Made by a program: the position numbers and the translations under genes. DNA of 64,000 nt from Rhopalosiphum padi. Its lineage: Eukaryota > Arthropoda > Insecta > Hemiptera > Aphididae. Under the pieces are notes generated by a model. It did not search any database, was not told the DNA's origin, and saw only the letters and a list, made by a program, of their open reading frames with translations. Below are positions 1 to 13,628 of the stretch, one piece after another (position 1 is the stretch's first letter; every line of letters begins with the position of its first letter). The stretch lies in assembly GCF_020882245.1 (NCBI RefSeq), contig NC_083598.1, positions 46,599,858 to 46,663,857 of the forward strand, read 5' to 3'.

Positions 1-3000
1 CATCTCCGATTTGTCCAATAATATTGCATTTATTTAAATTTTTGAATTTTTAAATCTTTAAGTACCCAAAGACCATATATTAAAATTCTTAGATTTTAAT
101 TTTTAGAAGTATTCTTTAATGATTGAATCTTATTTTTTATAAATGATTATTATATTATAAGTAGATCGATTTAAAAAGTTATAAGATGTAATAAATTAAT
201 ATTATTTTATTTTAACTGTTTTTTAAACTTATTATTATCATAGTCTATAATCTATTATCCTTAATACGTAAAATTGAATAGTTTGAAATTATTCAATCAA
301 ACTGGCTAAGGTACATCAACATATTAAAAAAATTATATGGTGGACAATTTATTCTAAAAAATAGAGGTTAAAATTTTAAAAATAAGTTTTTATTGTCAAT
401 AGAGACCCTTTAAAATTTAAATGACAAAAAATTTGAATATTCGAAAATTTAGGCTTTAATTAAGTATACTTAAGAGTTCTAAAAATAATAATTTGAATAA
501 ATACATAATTTAAAGTAAAATGGGATTGATCGGTGAACTTTTTTGATAAATCATTTTTTTACAACAGAATATTATAATGTTAGACGTTAGTATCTATTAT
601 ATTATTATTTATCTTAGTGCATTGGTCAATAATCAGTGATACTCTGTAATCGGTATTTTTTTTTTTGGTTTTGTTTATCATTTTCAATTTTGTGCCACAA
701 AGTTAACTATATTTTCATTCTAAATACATAGTCAATGTTCACTGTGATTATCCCAATATGATACGGGTTCGTTAAATACCATTATATATTGTAGTAACTA
801 AAGTGATGTTTTAAAATATATTTAAAAATTGTAAACAAATATAAAATTTTAGATATTTTATTAAGATATTCATAATACAGTAATGCCCTTATTGAAACGT
901 TCAAAGCCATTAGGTTCATACAATTATACGTCATAAAAAACTAATAAGTATTAAACGTATTATGTAGTTATATATAGAAATATAAATTACTTTAATTAAT
1001 TAAGTTCATTACAATACAATATCCTTGGTATATTGACTGTCATTTACACAATAAAATATACATAATATATTATGCACGCGTCTAAAGTCCGTTTTAATTC
1101 AATAATTACCTTTGATTCTAATGACTCACGTTACTGATAAAAAAAACCACCTCGTATGGATAATTTAAACTAATTTATATATTATTTATATTTTTTTACA
1201 CATTCGAAAACCATAATTACCTATATCGTTTCCGGAATAAGCAACGATCGCGCCAATCGCGGTCCGCGGTCACACAATTGAATTGTATTGTAGATACTGT
1301 CTATTTAGTATTTAATAATTACAATAATACAATATTGCTAATAATACTAATCGAATAATGCAATACTCGCTTAATTCAGTTGTTAATTACTGCATCCGAT
1401 ATTAACAAACGTGTGCAGTATAGCAATATATTAAGATGTGTAACCGGTGTGTATTGTACTATTGTACAAGTTAAGTATAGGACCATATGACAAACTTACG
1501 TACCTAATTAAAAATAATATTATTTTTTTATTTACCGCGAAACTGTAGCCAACGACCGTCTGTGGAACGAAATACTGAAATATGGTGATATTCGAATCGA
1601 ATATTTAAATATCGTTTTATGACGAAACGCGCACTACATTAATATTTATAATCGTTTGTTATTACAAATATTATACAAACGCGATAACCGAAAAACTACG
1701 AACGCAACAACAACTGCGGCTGTCCCGTGCACGCGGCGTACCGACGACATGCCGTGATCGCGCGTCGTGACCGAATGACTGGGTGTCTGATGGGTCTGCG
1801 CGACGCGCGTGTGCATTGCCGACCGCCACGGCCGTCGTGTATAATATATTATAATAATATGCATATAATATTATATTTATATCATACTCCGATACTCGTA
1901 TATTATAATAATATTATTATGAATGGGTTGATGGTTTCCGCCGCCGACGGTGTACATTTGCAGTACATATACCTATTATATATATATATATAATATATAT
2001 ATTACTGCACCGCTGTACAGTTCATAGATATAATTTGGTAATGTCTAGAAACAACTGTATACAAGTTTTTACAACGATAATAATATAGTCAACTGTGATG
2101 CCGGTTCTATCCGAAGTCTTCAACTTTCGCAGAATGCCGGTCTATTACTTAGGTATATTTATTTATTTATAATAATCATCAAGCAAAAGTAATTAAAAAA
2201 AAAACATTCCAGTCTTCAGTAATAATAATATATAGTTATTGACACATAGAAACTATTACTTAGAATAGATTTAGTAATGATACAGATTACACACCAACAA
2301 ATTTAATACAAAAACAACTGAAAAATTAGTACAATATAAGTATACCTAAAATGATTTAGTTACATGTTATGTTGTTTTATAGCTTAAAAGTTTTAGCCTT
2401 AAAAACATTGTGAGATAAAACAAAACAATTTAAGATAGTCATGATTTTATTGGCATTTAATAAAACTTTTGAAAAAAATGATATTGCTATGTAGTTTGTT
2501 TTAAATGTTGCTATTAAAATTAATTAATGTTATGTATATCCTGTTAATGATTCTGAATAAAATTTAATTTAAAAGTTAACCACAATAGGTGGTATATAAC
2601 TATAGTTGTACCACAATAACGGTCAATTATATGCGCGTTGTATACTTGTATGTATAGTATAAAACATTTATATATTAATTGAAAGAAGCGTGCAAACTTT
2701 ACCAGAATATTACCAGAACATTTATATAATACACATACACCATACACGAAACGATAAAAAAGGAAGGGAAAAAAGAACGTTATAAAAACACGTATAAACC
2801 TACCACGATCATTAAATACATCATTACACGTATTACTTATTATGTGTATACATTGTGTAAAAAAACAACAACAATAACAACTACGAACGAAAACAAAGAT
2901 GTCGTTATATAGACCGTAAAATTTGGAGACTTGCAGCAGGTGGTCAGAGTTCAGATAAATATATGCACCAATGCACCATATTTATACGTATTATATACTA

Positions 3001-6000
3001 AACGTGGTATATAATTTGTTTAAATGACGTTAGAATTGTAAAAAATAAATAAAAAAAAACTTATACATTATAGTATATAACGTCTCGTTGTAACACCTTA
3101 ATTCTTGTCTCAGAAATTTTTTGTATTTTTTTTTTTTGAGCGGGACACGCATGTGTATATACGATATATGAGTATGTAAAATTACATCACCTGCTGCAGA
3201 GATGATCCAAGGAAAAAATATATATAATGATATTATGTTCGTAGTAAAAAAGAAATTAAACGTTTTCCTCGCCCCTTGACACATTGCTACTGTATTGTAT
3301 ATACCTACTCGCGCTCTGCAGACTCGCCCGGGCCGGTCGGGGTAACATCTGTACACAACTATACGTATAATGTGTATTGAGAAAAAAAGACCCCTTTTTT
3401 TGTCCGATGATGGTCTACTCATTTTTTACTATATTTAATATTGTACAAGGGATCGCTTCTATATAATTTACGCCCTATATGACGAATACGCGCGCGCATT
3501 GCATACTGTACGTATAGGGTCATAATATGATGGGTTATATACGTCGTGTTTGTTGTTTCGCTTTACCCATGTGGATTATAAATCTCCGTCATCGCCTTAT
3601 AAATAACTCGGTTAATGGTAGTGCTGTATGTATATACGATCATATACGAGTATACAACATACAGAATGTTGTCGCCCTACGATAAATATTAAACCGATCT
3701 GTTTATATATGTGGAACCCAGATGAGCGATAATAATAATACGAGAGTAATAGAATAAAAATTTTAACAGACAACCCAGTTAAGTAATAATAATTAATAAT
3801 CATCCTGAGGCAGCGTACCTACTGAAAAAGCGAGTATAAATTACTAACACAGCATACGATGGTTTTTCCGGTAACTGAAATCTAACACGGTTAAGGTCAA
3901 CAAATATGCTATAAGTTAATCGTATGGCCATCCTTCATAAAATAAAATAAATTATAAACCATATTACCTACTTATATTATATATTATTGTGTGCGTGTTC
4001 TGTGTACATGCGTATCTATATATTAACACAGTACTAATAGTACTATGCTAGTAAGTTATTATAGTAATATTATACATAGTTATCATTGTATAATACTAAA
4101 CATTATCATTTCCACACTAATTTCTCCATAATCTATTTATATATATATATATATTTTGTATTTTACTATGGTCTTGGAGGATTTGCATTCTGCTAATCTG
4201 CTCGCTATTCGGTCACCAATCTCCTTTCAATTTTAATTTTGTAAACTGAGAGTTTATAACTAAAATAAACATTTATTGACATTTTAAATAAAATATAATA
4301 TAATTCTCACATTTCTGTAACGCCTCATCGAACATAACGTGTTCAATTGATTTCTCTTTAAATTGATACTCGATCCCGATTCCTCCACAGTTTTTAGATC
4401 GTTCCCATCGTAGTAATGTAAATAAACTATTATACACTCAGATATTATGTTTAAAATATCGGTCTAATTGTCTAAATAAAGTTACAAAACATTATTTAAC
4501 CTTTTTTCTAAAATCTACTAAATAAAATTTAATTTAAGTACAGAGTATATTTATCTTTATATATTATATTATTTATTTTTGTATTTATATTAGATTTTTT
4601 AATACAAATTATAATTTTTATTCTATTAAATTTCATAACTTATACAGTAACAATGTATTTATTATGTGTTGGTAAGATTTTACATTAAATCCTAAGTGTA
4701 TACGTAATACGTATATGAATAGGCGATGTCTATATATGGTTACATTATTAAATAAGTTGAAGTATTTGGACACGCCTGGTCAAAAACTTAGGTACTTCAA
4801 ACAAAATAAAATGCACTTTGTGTATAGGCATAGAATTTTGTAGTAAAATAAAAAAAATGAATGAAACACAATAGCTAGGTATATAGGTTGATGGTTGATG
4901 TAGGTACCTATATTATTATGTTAATTCTTTAGATTGTTATACTTTATGTAGGTACTAACTTTAATTATCGTTTAAAAATCTGTACCTATGCGGTGTGTGG
5001 GTTTGTGAATTGTGGATAATAAATAAAACTCATTTGGTACTTGTAAAAAAATATTCTTTATATTATAGTATTTTATTATGAAATATGAATATAATATTAT
5101 GAATACATAACTCGTTGTTATAGGTTCAAAATAAATAAATCGACATAATATTTTTTTTAAAGGTTTAAATATTAAAATATTTTGTTTGTGCGTCACTCAA
5201 GTGACACAACACATATTTCATCCTTAATCTATTATAATTCAATATTATAGATTTATATGTAACAAAATGTGTATATATATATATATATATATTCTTAATT
5301 CTTGTCCCTATTATGTATATTATTGATAAAATTAAATTTAAAACATTTATGTATATGTGTATTTTCATAATTAATTAATTTTATTACTAATATAACTATT
5401 TAGACGTTTAGTATGTAGGTACCAACGTACCATAGGTATTAATAAATTATTATTGCATATAATTATACTATTGAGTATTTGAGTATCATTTTGGTAATAT
5501 TTTGATCAATGCATATACAATATTATGCCTTTATAGAACAGTTTTTTTTACAAATATATATTTATTGTATACTATGACTATATAAATAAATAAATCTAAT
5601 AATTTTTTTCCATAAGCAACCTTTTGTTGAAAATAAGAGTTCTAATCTAATTAAGGTTACATATATAGAAAGAGAAAAAAAATTGTGAAAGCCAATAGTC
5701 ACTATACTCATTACATAATAATAAAGGATAAAAATTATTAATACATACATCTAATATAACAAATAATTAATTACGGTGAATCATATTATTACAGCGAGAT
5801 TAATTATACACAATAATAAATGGTTAAACACAGAAGTTAAATAATAATCATTCCACAATTTAATCTATATGATAATTTATAGGACAAATTAGAGATCGTA
5901 TATTATTTGGCATAATTCTTTTACAATATGAAATTAGGAAAACTGTATTAGATTCTAAGCGCTCTGAAAAATATATTAATTTTAGTATTTTACAATAATG

Positions 6001-6593
6001 TATTTTTTTGTGTCTATTTATAATGTATTTACGATGAATAGTAGAAAAAATACTTCGATTTTCAACTTTGGGAATGGTTAATGGTCAAAAATTGGATGTA
6101 GTTTGTTCTTTTAAGATCAAAATTCAAGTTTCAAAATAATTTTAAGCTTGTGTGAAAATTGTGACTAGAAAAATGGCAAAAAATTTTATACCTATTTTAT
6201 AACAACATAACATGTTTATTGTTTTTTTTTCGTTTAAGTGCCGATTCCATCTCATTTTGAATTTGTTTAAATGATATCATACAGAAACCATTAATCAGTT
6301 ATAGGTCAAAATTCAAAAATTGTAGATTACCTATACGGCTACACCTACTCGTAGTTACACTATATTATTCGGTTCCTCAATATGTCAACTTAATTTCTCG
6401 TATCGGTATATAAATATATAATGCATAATAAATAGAATAGTGCATACCTACTTAAGTATACACATGTACCTAGTACCTATAATTTAGATAGGCATTAATA
6501 AAATGCAAATTTTAAATTTTTAAACAGTATAATGTATAAACTAATAAACTTACTATAATTTAATAAAAATTAGGAAAGAAAATTGAAAGCAAA
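1..6593. other. AT-rich region without a recognisable gene
   Basis: About 6.6 kb of AT-rich DNA with only short shadow reading frames. Two more GC-rich patches, around 1680-1840 and 3290-3350, look like CpG-containing promoter or first-exon DNA, but I found no open frame with a recognisable product in either. TA-rich simple repeats lie near 1976-2004, 4137-4155 and 5271-5292. This could be upstream or intron sequence of a gene lying to the left. Nothing firmer can be said from sequence alone. Confidence 0.5.
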
Positions 6594-9500
6594 ATGAAGG
6601 TTTATAACAATGTAAATTGGTATGAACAAGAATTATCAAAAACTATTACTAAACTCAGGTAATATTATTTATACTTTGTTTATATATACAACAGTTGTTG
6701 TTGTTTTTTTTTAAATAATTTTTTATTTACAATTTATAATAATTTAGTAATACAATAAGTAAATTTGATGATAGGAATTTTTGGCATGATTAGAGAAAAT
6801 ATCCACTGATATTACTCTAGTTATGTAAAAAAAAGTGTATAATTAACTTGGATCTTGGATCGTTATTTAGATTATATAGCCATATAGGTATAGCAGGTCC
6901 CTATAGGTACCTATTAAGTTGAAATTATTTTTTACTGGGTAGAAAATGTGCTCAAAATATTTAATAGAATAAAACTATTTCTGATTAAGAATACTATTGT
7001 AATTTATTTATAGTCGTAATTAATTTGCTCATATGAACAAAATGTATAAAATACCTATATTAACAAAGTCATGCCTAGGGCTGGCGAGAGGTGCAACATA
7101 CGCACTAAGCCCTATATGACCGCGGGTGTGTGCCAAAAGACATTTTGTTATAGGTAAATTTTTATTACTTGTAAAATATTACTTTAAATTAACTATCTGA
7201 ATTCTAAATTCATTAAAATATACATCGAATTTATATTTTACACTTAAAACTTATTACAGTTCATTCTTACCAATAATAATGTAGGTGGCTATGTGGAAGG
7301 CCGTAGGTGATTTAAAAGCGTTATTCAAGGACTCAATCCCTCTACTTAAACGTTTCTATAAACCAAAAAAAAAAAATCTAATATGCTGAAGCCGAAAAAA
7401 ATATTGAACGAACTAATCGTCATTTTAGTAATATTAGGATCTAGCTGTATAGCGTTGCAGGTCATGTAGATGTAAATACACAATTAGGTACCTATTGTTT
7501 TTAAGGAGAGAGCTTTAAATGAATCTTAGCACCGGGCGTAGATTTTGCTATGCACAATTACAGACTCGCACAGTATTGCCTATTAATATTAAAATTTTAC
7601 ATTGCAGTTAATACTAATACCTAGGATCAGTTACCTAAGTACTTAAATAGTATATTGGGTGTTAAACTAAAAACCTAGATATTATATTTTATATTTTTTT
7701 TGTTGGTAGATTATATTTTTATACTCACGCCTCATTTAGTGAATGATATAGCAAGAGATGATTATACCAAGAAAAATGATGTGGTAATCAACCTAGACTC
7801 TCGCTTTTTAGCCATTCAAAAAAGAATTATGTAGTGATTAAGTGTAGTGTTTGAACAAGGTTTTTCACGTAACTTTAAATTAAACATTTTTGCAGTTTCA
7901 TTATTTAAAAAATCTTTCTCCCCTAAGTATATGCATATCACTTCAGGATCTAACTTAACCATGGTTCTATAATTTACAGTTCTACACTTCTAGTGTGTCC
8001 TACCTGGGACACCTAGGTATTCACAAACATATTAATATTACGTAGATACCTAGGTATATCGTATATGCATCAGTAAAAAATAAAAATAAATAAATAATAT
8101 TAAATTAAAATATATTATACATTCACAGCTTAACTAGTTATAAAGTTAACCAAGAAATATTGAACAATTTGAGCAACTATTTGAAAATGGAAGAATGTCT
8201 TGTTAACGAACTAGTACTTGATAGAATTGATCTGTCAAATTTGAATTATTTATGCTGTTTAACACCAGATACTAAGTAGGTAGCAACTTTTACCAATTAT
8301 ATAGGTACATTTTTTTTTTACATTCGTTTTTATTTTTTGTTTATGTTTTGGATGGCTACCTGGCTACCTATATAATTATTGTAATGAAATCATTTAAATT
8401 ACCTTAATTATTTAAATTTAAGAGTGAAAAAATTATGGCTCAGATTTTGCCAACTGAAAGATAAAGGAGTTAACTATCTTTTGGATATTTTGGACGAGAC
8501 AAATGGAAAAACACAATTGAATTCATTGTACTTAGATTGCAATGGTATAACATGTGAAGGAGCAAAAAAAATTGCACAGGTGAATAACAATAATTATACA
8601 TATTATCAGATATAATATCTGATATAAATAATAATAATATATTCTTATTATTTTATCAATATTTATAATCTATATAATGTATTATAATAAGTAGATTAGT
8701 ATATATTATTATTTATTAACATGCCTACTTACATAATAATAATAATAACAATAAATATACCTCAGATTTTAAGGACAAACAGAACATTAAAATCACTTTC
8801 GTTGGCTAGAAATTTGATTAAGGATGAAGGTGCATTTGCTTTAGTGAGTGTTTTGTCAAAATTCCAACTCAATAGTGATGAAACCAATTGGAAATCAATG
8901 CAAGAACAAAAAAGCAATAGAATTTTAGAATATTTAGTATGTTTTAATAGTATTTACGCATTATATTGCCATATCTTTTTAAGAACAATGTCCATAACCA
9001 AATTAATATACTCCTATTTAACGAATTCCCTTATAAACAAATTTTATGTCATCGATGATACTTTTTGTCTTTTGTCTTTTTAATATGTAAGGTTTACAAT
9101 GGTCCTACTCCCCCCCCCCCTCAGTACCAACAATACTTTCTTTACTTTGTTCAGAATCTAAAAATTAAAATAAATAAATACTAGTAAATAGCAAAATTTA
9201 TATTTTTATATTATTAAAATGAGTAAAAATCATTAAATTTGTTAAATTATTCAAATATAAAATTTGTTTTAGACGGATATTCTAACTCAAAAATTAAAAG
9301 AAAAAAATAGCCCATCAAATGATAGTATCAATTATGCTGAGTTAACATCAACTGAGTGTAAGAAAATAATACAATATTACTAATTTTATCACTTTTAACC
9401 TGGTCATCTATATTTATATTTTATTATTACACATCAAATATCAATGATAACCTGACTCAACTTTTTTAATGAAAAAACATTTTGTTGAACTAATTAACTA

Positions 9501-10205
9501 AAGTTGTTTTAAAATTAGTTAGTTTTTCATTTTTAAAAATATATACTGTATTTAGTTTTCTGAAATAAAAAAATTGTATACATATCAATGTCTGACTCTG
9601 ACTCGCATTATTGGTATTATTCATAATAAAGACATATCAGGAAATCTTTGAAATAGCTATAATATAATATAATATAATATTTAATGTTTATATAGTAGTA
9701 TATTATATACTTTACACATTAAATATCAAGTACAAATACATTTTTATTCATTTTAGTGACTAATTTGAAACAAAGAGCTGAAAATATGATTGTTCCTCAC
9801 ACACACCCATATTTAACAGGTCAATTGTTAAAAATTGGATTGAATTATCATAGTCCGGGAAACTTTAAAATTGAATATTTAAACCTTTCATGTATTATAT
9901 ATTATGTCATGTATAATAAAAAAACTAAAATAATTATTAAATATTTTACTTTATAGATAATCAATTTAGCTCAAATATTTTAAGTGTAATAGAGCAAATA
10001 TTTCAATATCAACAAAAAGTCTGTATGGCTAAAGAAGGACTAAGAAATTTAAAAATTGAAGTTAAATAATTAATGTATTTTAAGTTTTAATTTAATGAAG
10101 ATTTTTTTGTATTTTTAGGGGTTTGATAAGAAGCAAATAGAAAGGATGAACAAACTAATTGAAGGAAAGCTACGTTTAGAAAACAGGAGTAAAAAATTTC
10201 ACTGA
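6594..10205 (+). CDS. LRRC71: LRRC71-like leucine-rich-repeat protein
   Basis: Eight exons join in phase: 6594-6658, 8129-8275, 8423-8579, 8766-8936, 9273-9357, 9757-9891, 9957-10060 and 10119-10205 (316 aa). The protein has ribonuclease-inhibitor-like leucine-rich repeats such as LYLDCNGITCEGAKKIAQ and LRTNRTLKSLSLARNLIKDE. Near the C-terminus SPGNFKIEYLNLSYNQF is followed by a QIFQYQQK helix. The order, with a conserved LRTNRTLKSLSLARN repeat, then a charged spacer, then PGN-x-LNL and a glutamine-rich helix, matches vertebrate LRRC71 as I remember it. LRRC71 is linked to cilia and sperm. The aphid protein lacks the long N-terminal and central low-complexity parts. The ATG at 6594 is the first that opens the frame, but an earlier 5' exon cannot be excluded. 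All splice sites are GT..AG. Intron 4 (8937-9272) contains a poly-C run near 9109-9120, and intron 1 holds repeat-like DNA around 7075-7130. The family call rests on remembered motifs; the exon chain is seen directly. Confidence 0.8.
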
Positions 10206-10454
10206 ATACATATGTCATATTATTACATTTAATAAATCTTATCTTAATGGTATTTAGTTATAAAAGTTACAACAAACTACATTACATTTCATTTAATTAA
10301 AAGGTTTATCACAAGAAATTAGGATCGTAATTTTCATAGTTCAAAGAATCATTATTTAAAACAATTTAAGATGTTATAACAATGGTATAGTCATAGTACA
10401 TTAAATACTATTATAGGACACAATACAATCAGATAATTTAAAATACACTTTATT

Positions 10455-13400
10455 TTAACATTGAGAAAAATCCAGATTAGAAATTGCTCTTTTGACATTT
10501 GCAATCCAGGAAAGATCAGTATTAGTACCAGTTGTTAGAAATGTCGCTATATCAACCATGAATGTGTCAATTGTCTCGACAGTTGGTGGCTCAGTGTTAT
10601 CTATAGGAAGAAAAATATAAATAATAAACAAGATTATAGATTAAATAATATATTATGTGATTATTTTTTATCATTTTTAAATATATAATACACCTCAACA
10701 TTATATGTACAAAAATGCTAACACTAAGATAATAAAATTTATTTTTGTTTATTTATAATATACATATTCATATTATATTTTCACTGTGGGAGTGTTATAC
10801 TACGGGCAGTTAGAAACTTTAGACAGCCGATCCTTTGACATCTCCCAATTAATTATTATTAATTTTGCACAACTGACTAGGAAAACTAAAATAATTTAGT
10901 TACAATTCGTCATTCTTAGATGATCTAAATAAAGTGCGTATTTCTATAGAGTATAGACTATTAATAATAATAAGGTTTAATTGTATAGAGTATATAATAT
11001 AAATATTTATAAAAATAAAAAACAGAATTAGATAGATGTTGAACACTTTCTTTGTTTTATTTGTCCAAACACAAAATAAATATGTATTTTGATATTAAAT
11101 TTTAAATAAATGGTATAACTTGACTGAAACTTAATACTTATATAGTAATCGAGAAACTAAATAAAAATAGATGTGGTCCACTACAATGCTTGCTATAAAT
11201 GCCAACCATACAGGTATGTGCATAACTATTGTCATTATAGATCTTCAAATATGGTGAAAATCACAATGGTCTACTCAAATGTACCCTCAGACAAAGCACC
11301 ACCATGCCAACTTTAAAAGGTATCTAATACTTAAATCAATTTTTAAAAAACCTAACAGCTAAAGACTATGATTCTCCAATTCAAGTCAAATTCATTCACA
11401 CAAAAACTACTAATAATTTAAATTTAAACACAGAATATACTATTCTCCAATACTCTTTTACATTTGATTTCAAATCTAAATTTAATAATCAATCCTTTAA
11501 TTTTCCTTCTTTCTTAAGTTCTAAATGCAATTATAGCTAAAAGTATTAGTTCTTCTTAACTGTTTTTGTCCATTAATATTTACTCATTATAATATTATCT
11601 ATTATTACTATTTATTTTATCCTCATTAATGTTTTTTAATATTCAAGTTGTGTTTTATTATCAGTATAATTCATGTACTATAAAAAAAAAAAAAACTTTG
11701 GTCCATGAGAGAATGCATCTGGGCACAGACCAAAACGTATTCAAACTCTCTAATTTCACATACTGATAACATTGGTGTCAGTCAACATTAAACTGCTGTT
11801 AATTTACATATGCGAAACAAGTGCGTTCACTTTTGGACTGGAGATTATTTTATGGACTTATTTCCATATTAGTTTCCTAATTTGATTATTTTAATAGGTA
11901 TGTATTACATACCTTTTTTTTTGCATGTATACATTTGTTTATAATTAAAACTGTAACTGAGAAAATTAATGGTCTTATACAGTTAACTTAAAATAAAAAT
12001 CTTGATTCATAAAAATATAAAATTGTGGAAGTGTTATACTACGGGCAGTTAAAACTTTACACAGCCGATCCTTTGACAACTCCCATTTATTATTAATTTT
12101 GCACAAGTGACAAGGCAAACTAAAATAATTTAGATGCAATTTGTCATTCTTCGATGATCTAAATATTGTGCATATTTAATTTTATCACAAAATATTAGAT
12201 AGCTATTAAAATGTAAAAAAAAAAAATAGATTTATTTTTTAATGTGAAATTTACCTGGGAATGCTATGTTAGAAAAACTATCTAGAAGTAGAGATCGTAA
12301 TTTAGTCAAATGCTGTTCATAATTTGAACATCCAGCTTTAAGTTTTTCAGTGTTAGCCATTAATTTGATTATACCATTATTCATGTTTCCAATATGTTTA
12401 TCTAAGACAGATACTTCTTGTTCTTGGTCTGTTACCGTTTTACGGAGATATCGTAGTTCACTTTCTCTAGCTGTTAACAAAAAATAATAAAATAATAATA
12501 AAGAATTAAAAATAAATAAAATTAAAACAAATACCAACCTTTATTAAAATTTAAGAATTCTTCTGTATATATAGGTATATCATGAACCGTATTACTGTTA
12601 TTGTTAGATGGCCTTTCTTTTTCTAATTTTCGATACTAAATAGAATTAACACATAGATAATTAATTAATTAATAATAATTAATTTTTCATTCAACAATTA
12701 TTATTCCAAAATTAAAAATATATTCAATATGTACAATATGATTTTTTTTTAAATTCATTATATTATACAATTTTTGATGTTGATAATTAAAGTTTAAGAT
12801 CTATTAATTATTTAAAATAAAGAATTTATGTGACAGATTATAATGAATAAGTGTTTTGAATTTAACATTTCAAAAGATATTCAATTTAGAAAAATACTAA
12901 TTTTAAAAAAAATATAAATTATTTGAAAAATTCTATAACTGAAAATTTTAACTAACCTCTTGGATTGAGGTATTCACTTTTTTTTTTTTTCAATTTGCGT
13001 TGAATAAAATTTTTGTATGCATCAGTCTTTTTATAAGCTGCTAATTCTTCAACATACTTTACTCGTTCTTGTTCAGCAGCTAAAAGATATTGCTAAAATA
13101 ATTAAAAGTAATACAATATTCCCATAGAAGAATTAATTAAATTCTTTCTAACTATTTATATAGTTTTTTAAATATTTATTAAAAGCAAATTACCTGTTTT
13201 TTATCTGCCGGCAACTGATTCCATTCAGTAGCTAAAACTTTGGTAATTTCAGCAAATGGTAAATTGGGATTTTCAGATCGGAATTGTTCACGTCTATCAT
13301 TTAAAAATCGTATGTACCCTATATATATGTATATATAAACAGATAATCTGTAATTTTTTATAACTAAAAAAAAATGTATTTGTTTATTACCAGAATGTGG

Positions 13401-13628
13401 AGGTCTTGGTGCTGTTTTGTCACGTAAATATTTCTTACGTTTTTTACCTTTTACATTATTTTTATCCACCTTTTTCGACATGCCATTTTCAATGAATTCA
13501 TCATCTTGACCTACGACATTTAAAAATAAGTAATAGGTAGGTAATGGACATAACATGTATTATTCAAATACAATGTGATAAACGGTACCTGATTTGTCGA
13601 CAGCCCCAGTGTTTTCAGATTGGATCAT
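10455..13628 (-). CDS. HMG20A: HMG20A/HMG20B-like HMG-box chromatin protein (one-base frame break)
   Basis: Seven exons on the minus strand: 13628-13589, 13510-13391, 13318-13194, 13092-12957, 12635-12539, 12470-12255 and 10600-10455 (about 292 aa). A basic stretch (KGKKRKKYLRDK) leads into one HMG box from about residue 46 to 115 (APRPPHSGYIRFLNDRR, then PFAEITKVLATEWNQLPADK and YVEELAAYKKTDAYKNF). A coiled coil follows (FLNFNKARESELRYLRK onward), then a tail ending TIDTFMVDIATFL..SNLDFSQC. This order is that of HMG20A/HMG20B (iBRAF/BRAF35), LSD1-CoREST-associated nuclear proteins. One oddity: exon 4 contains a run of 13 A (minus strand, near 12978-12990). With 12 A the frame runs into the next exon through KVNTSIQE; with 13 it shifts and soon stops. 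The last intron (10601-12254) is unusually long and holds two snoRNA-like repeats and a LINE relic. Starts 743 bp head-to-head from the NACHO gene. Confidence 0.85.
10782..10945 (-). ncRNA. Candidate H/ACA snoRNA, copy 1 (HMG20 intron)
   Basis: Lies in the host-strand orientation in the last HMG20 intron. Read on the minus strand, the 3' half begins GGGAG and closes with CTCCC followed directly by ACA (TGT at 10785-10787 on plus) and three more bases, the H/ACA end rule. Inside are an upper stem GGCTGT/ACTGCC and unpaired sides around CAAAGGAT and CGTAGTAT that could form a pseudouridylation pocket. The 5' half folds as TGAC/GTCA plus AACTAAA/TTTAGTT, and an A-rich stretch between the halves satisfies ANANNA. 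A second copy lies about 1.2 kb away. It could instead be an unclassified repeat. Confidence 0.45.
11170..11330 (+). pseudogene. Relic of a jockey-type LINE gag (zinc knuckle)
   Basis: One frame reads CYKCQPYRYVHNYCHY and continues to VPSDKAPPCQL before stops. The C-x2-C-x4..H-x4-C spacing is that of the CCHC zinc knuckle in ORF1 (gag-like) proteins of insect jockey-type retrotransposons, where a second knuckle and a KPPKC-like stretch follow. The second knuckle is lost here and the flanks are full of stops, so this is a dead fragment. It sits inside the last intron of the HMG20-like gene, on the opposite strand, between the two snoRNA-like copies. The call is by motif spacing only. Confidence 0.45.
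12021..12178 (-). ncRNA. Candidate H/ACA snoRNA, copy 2 (HMG20 intron)
   Basis: Second copy of the unit at 10782-10945, same orientation, clearly similar along its whole length. On the minus strand the outer 5' stem TGCACAA/TTGTGCA and inner TGACAA/TTGTCA are longer than in copy 1. The 3' stem is GGGAG against CTTCC, a C-to-T change that keeps G-U pairing, followed directly by ACA and three bases. GCA/TGC replaces another pair in the 5' hairpin. Changes that keep pairing support an RNA rather than a random repeat. Confidence 0.45.

Noticed and set aside
1646..1993. Open frames on both strands in the GC-rich patch near 1.7 kb
   Set aside because: Low-complexity translations running into TA repeats; no domain and no plausible exon borders.
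10782..12178. The direct repeats in the HMG20 intron as a pair of LTRs (TRIM element)
   Set aside because: No TG..CA ends, primer-binding site or flanking target duplication was seen, and the paired changes fit RNA hairpins better.
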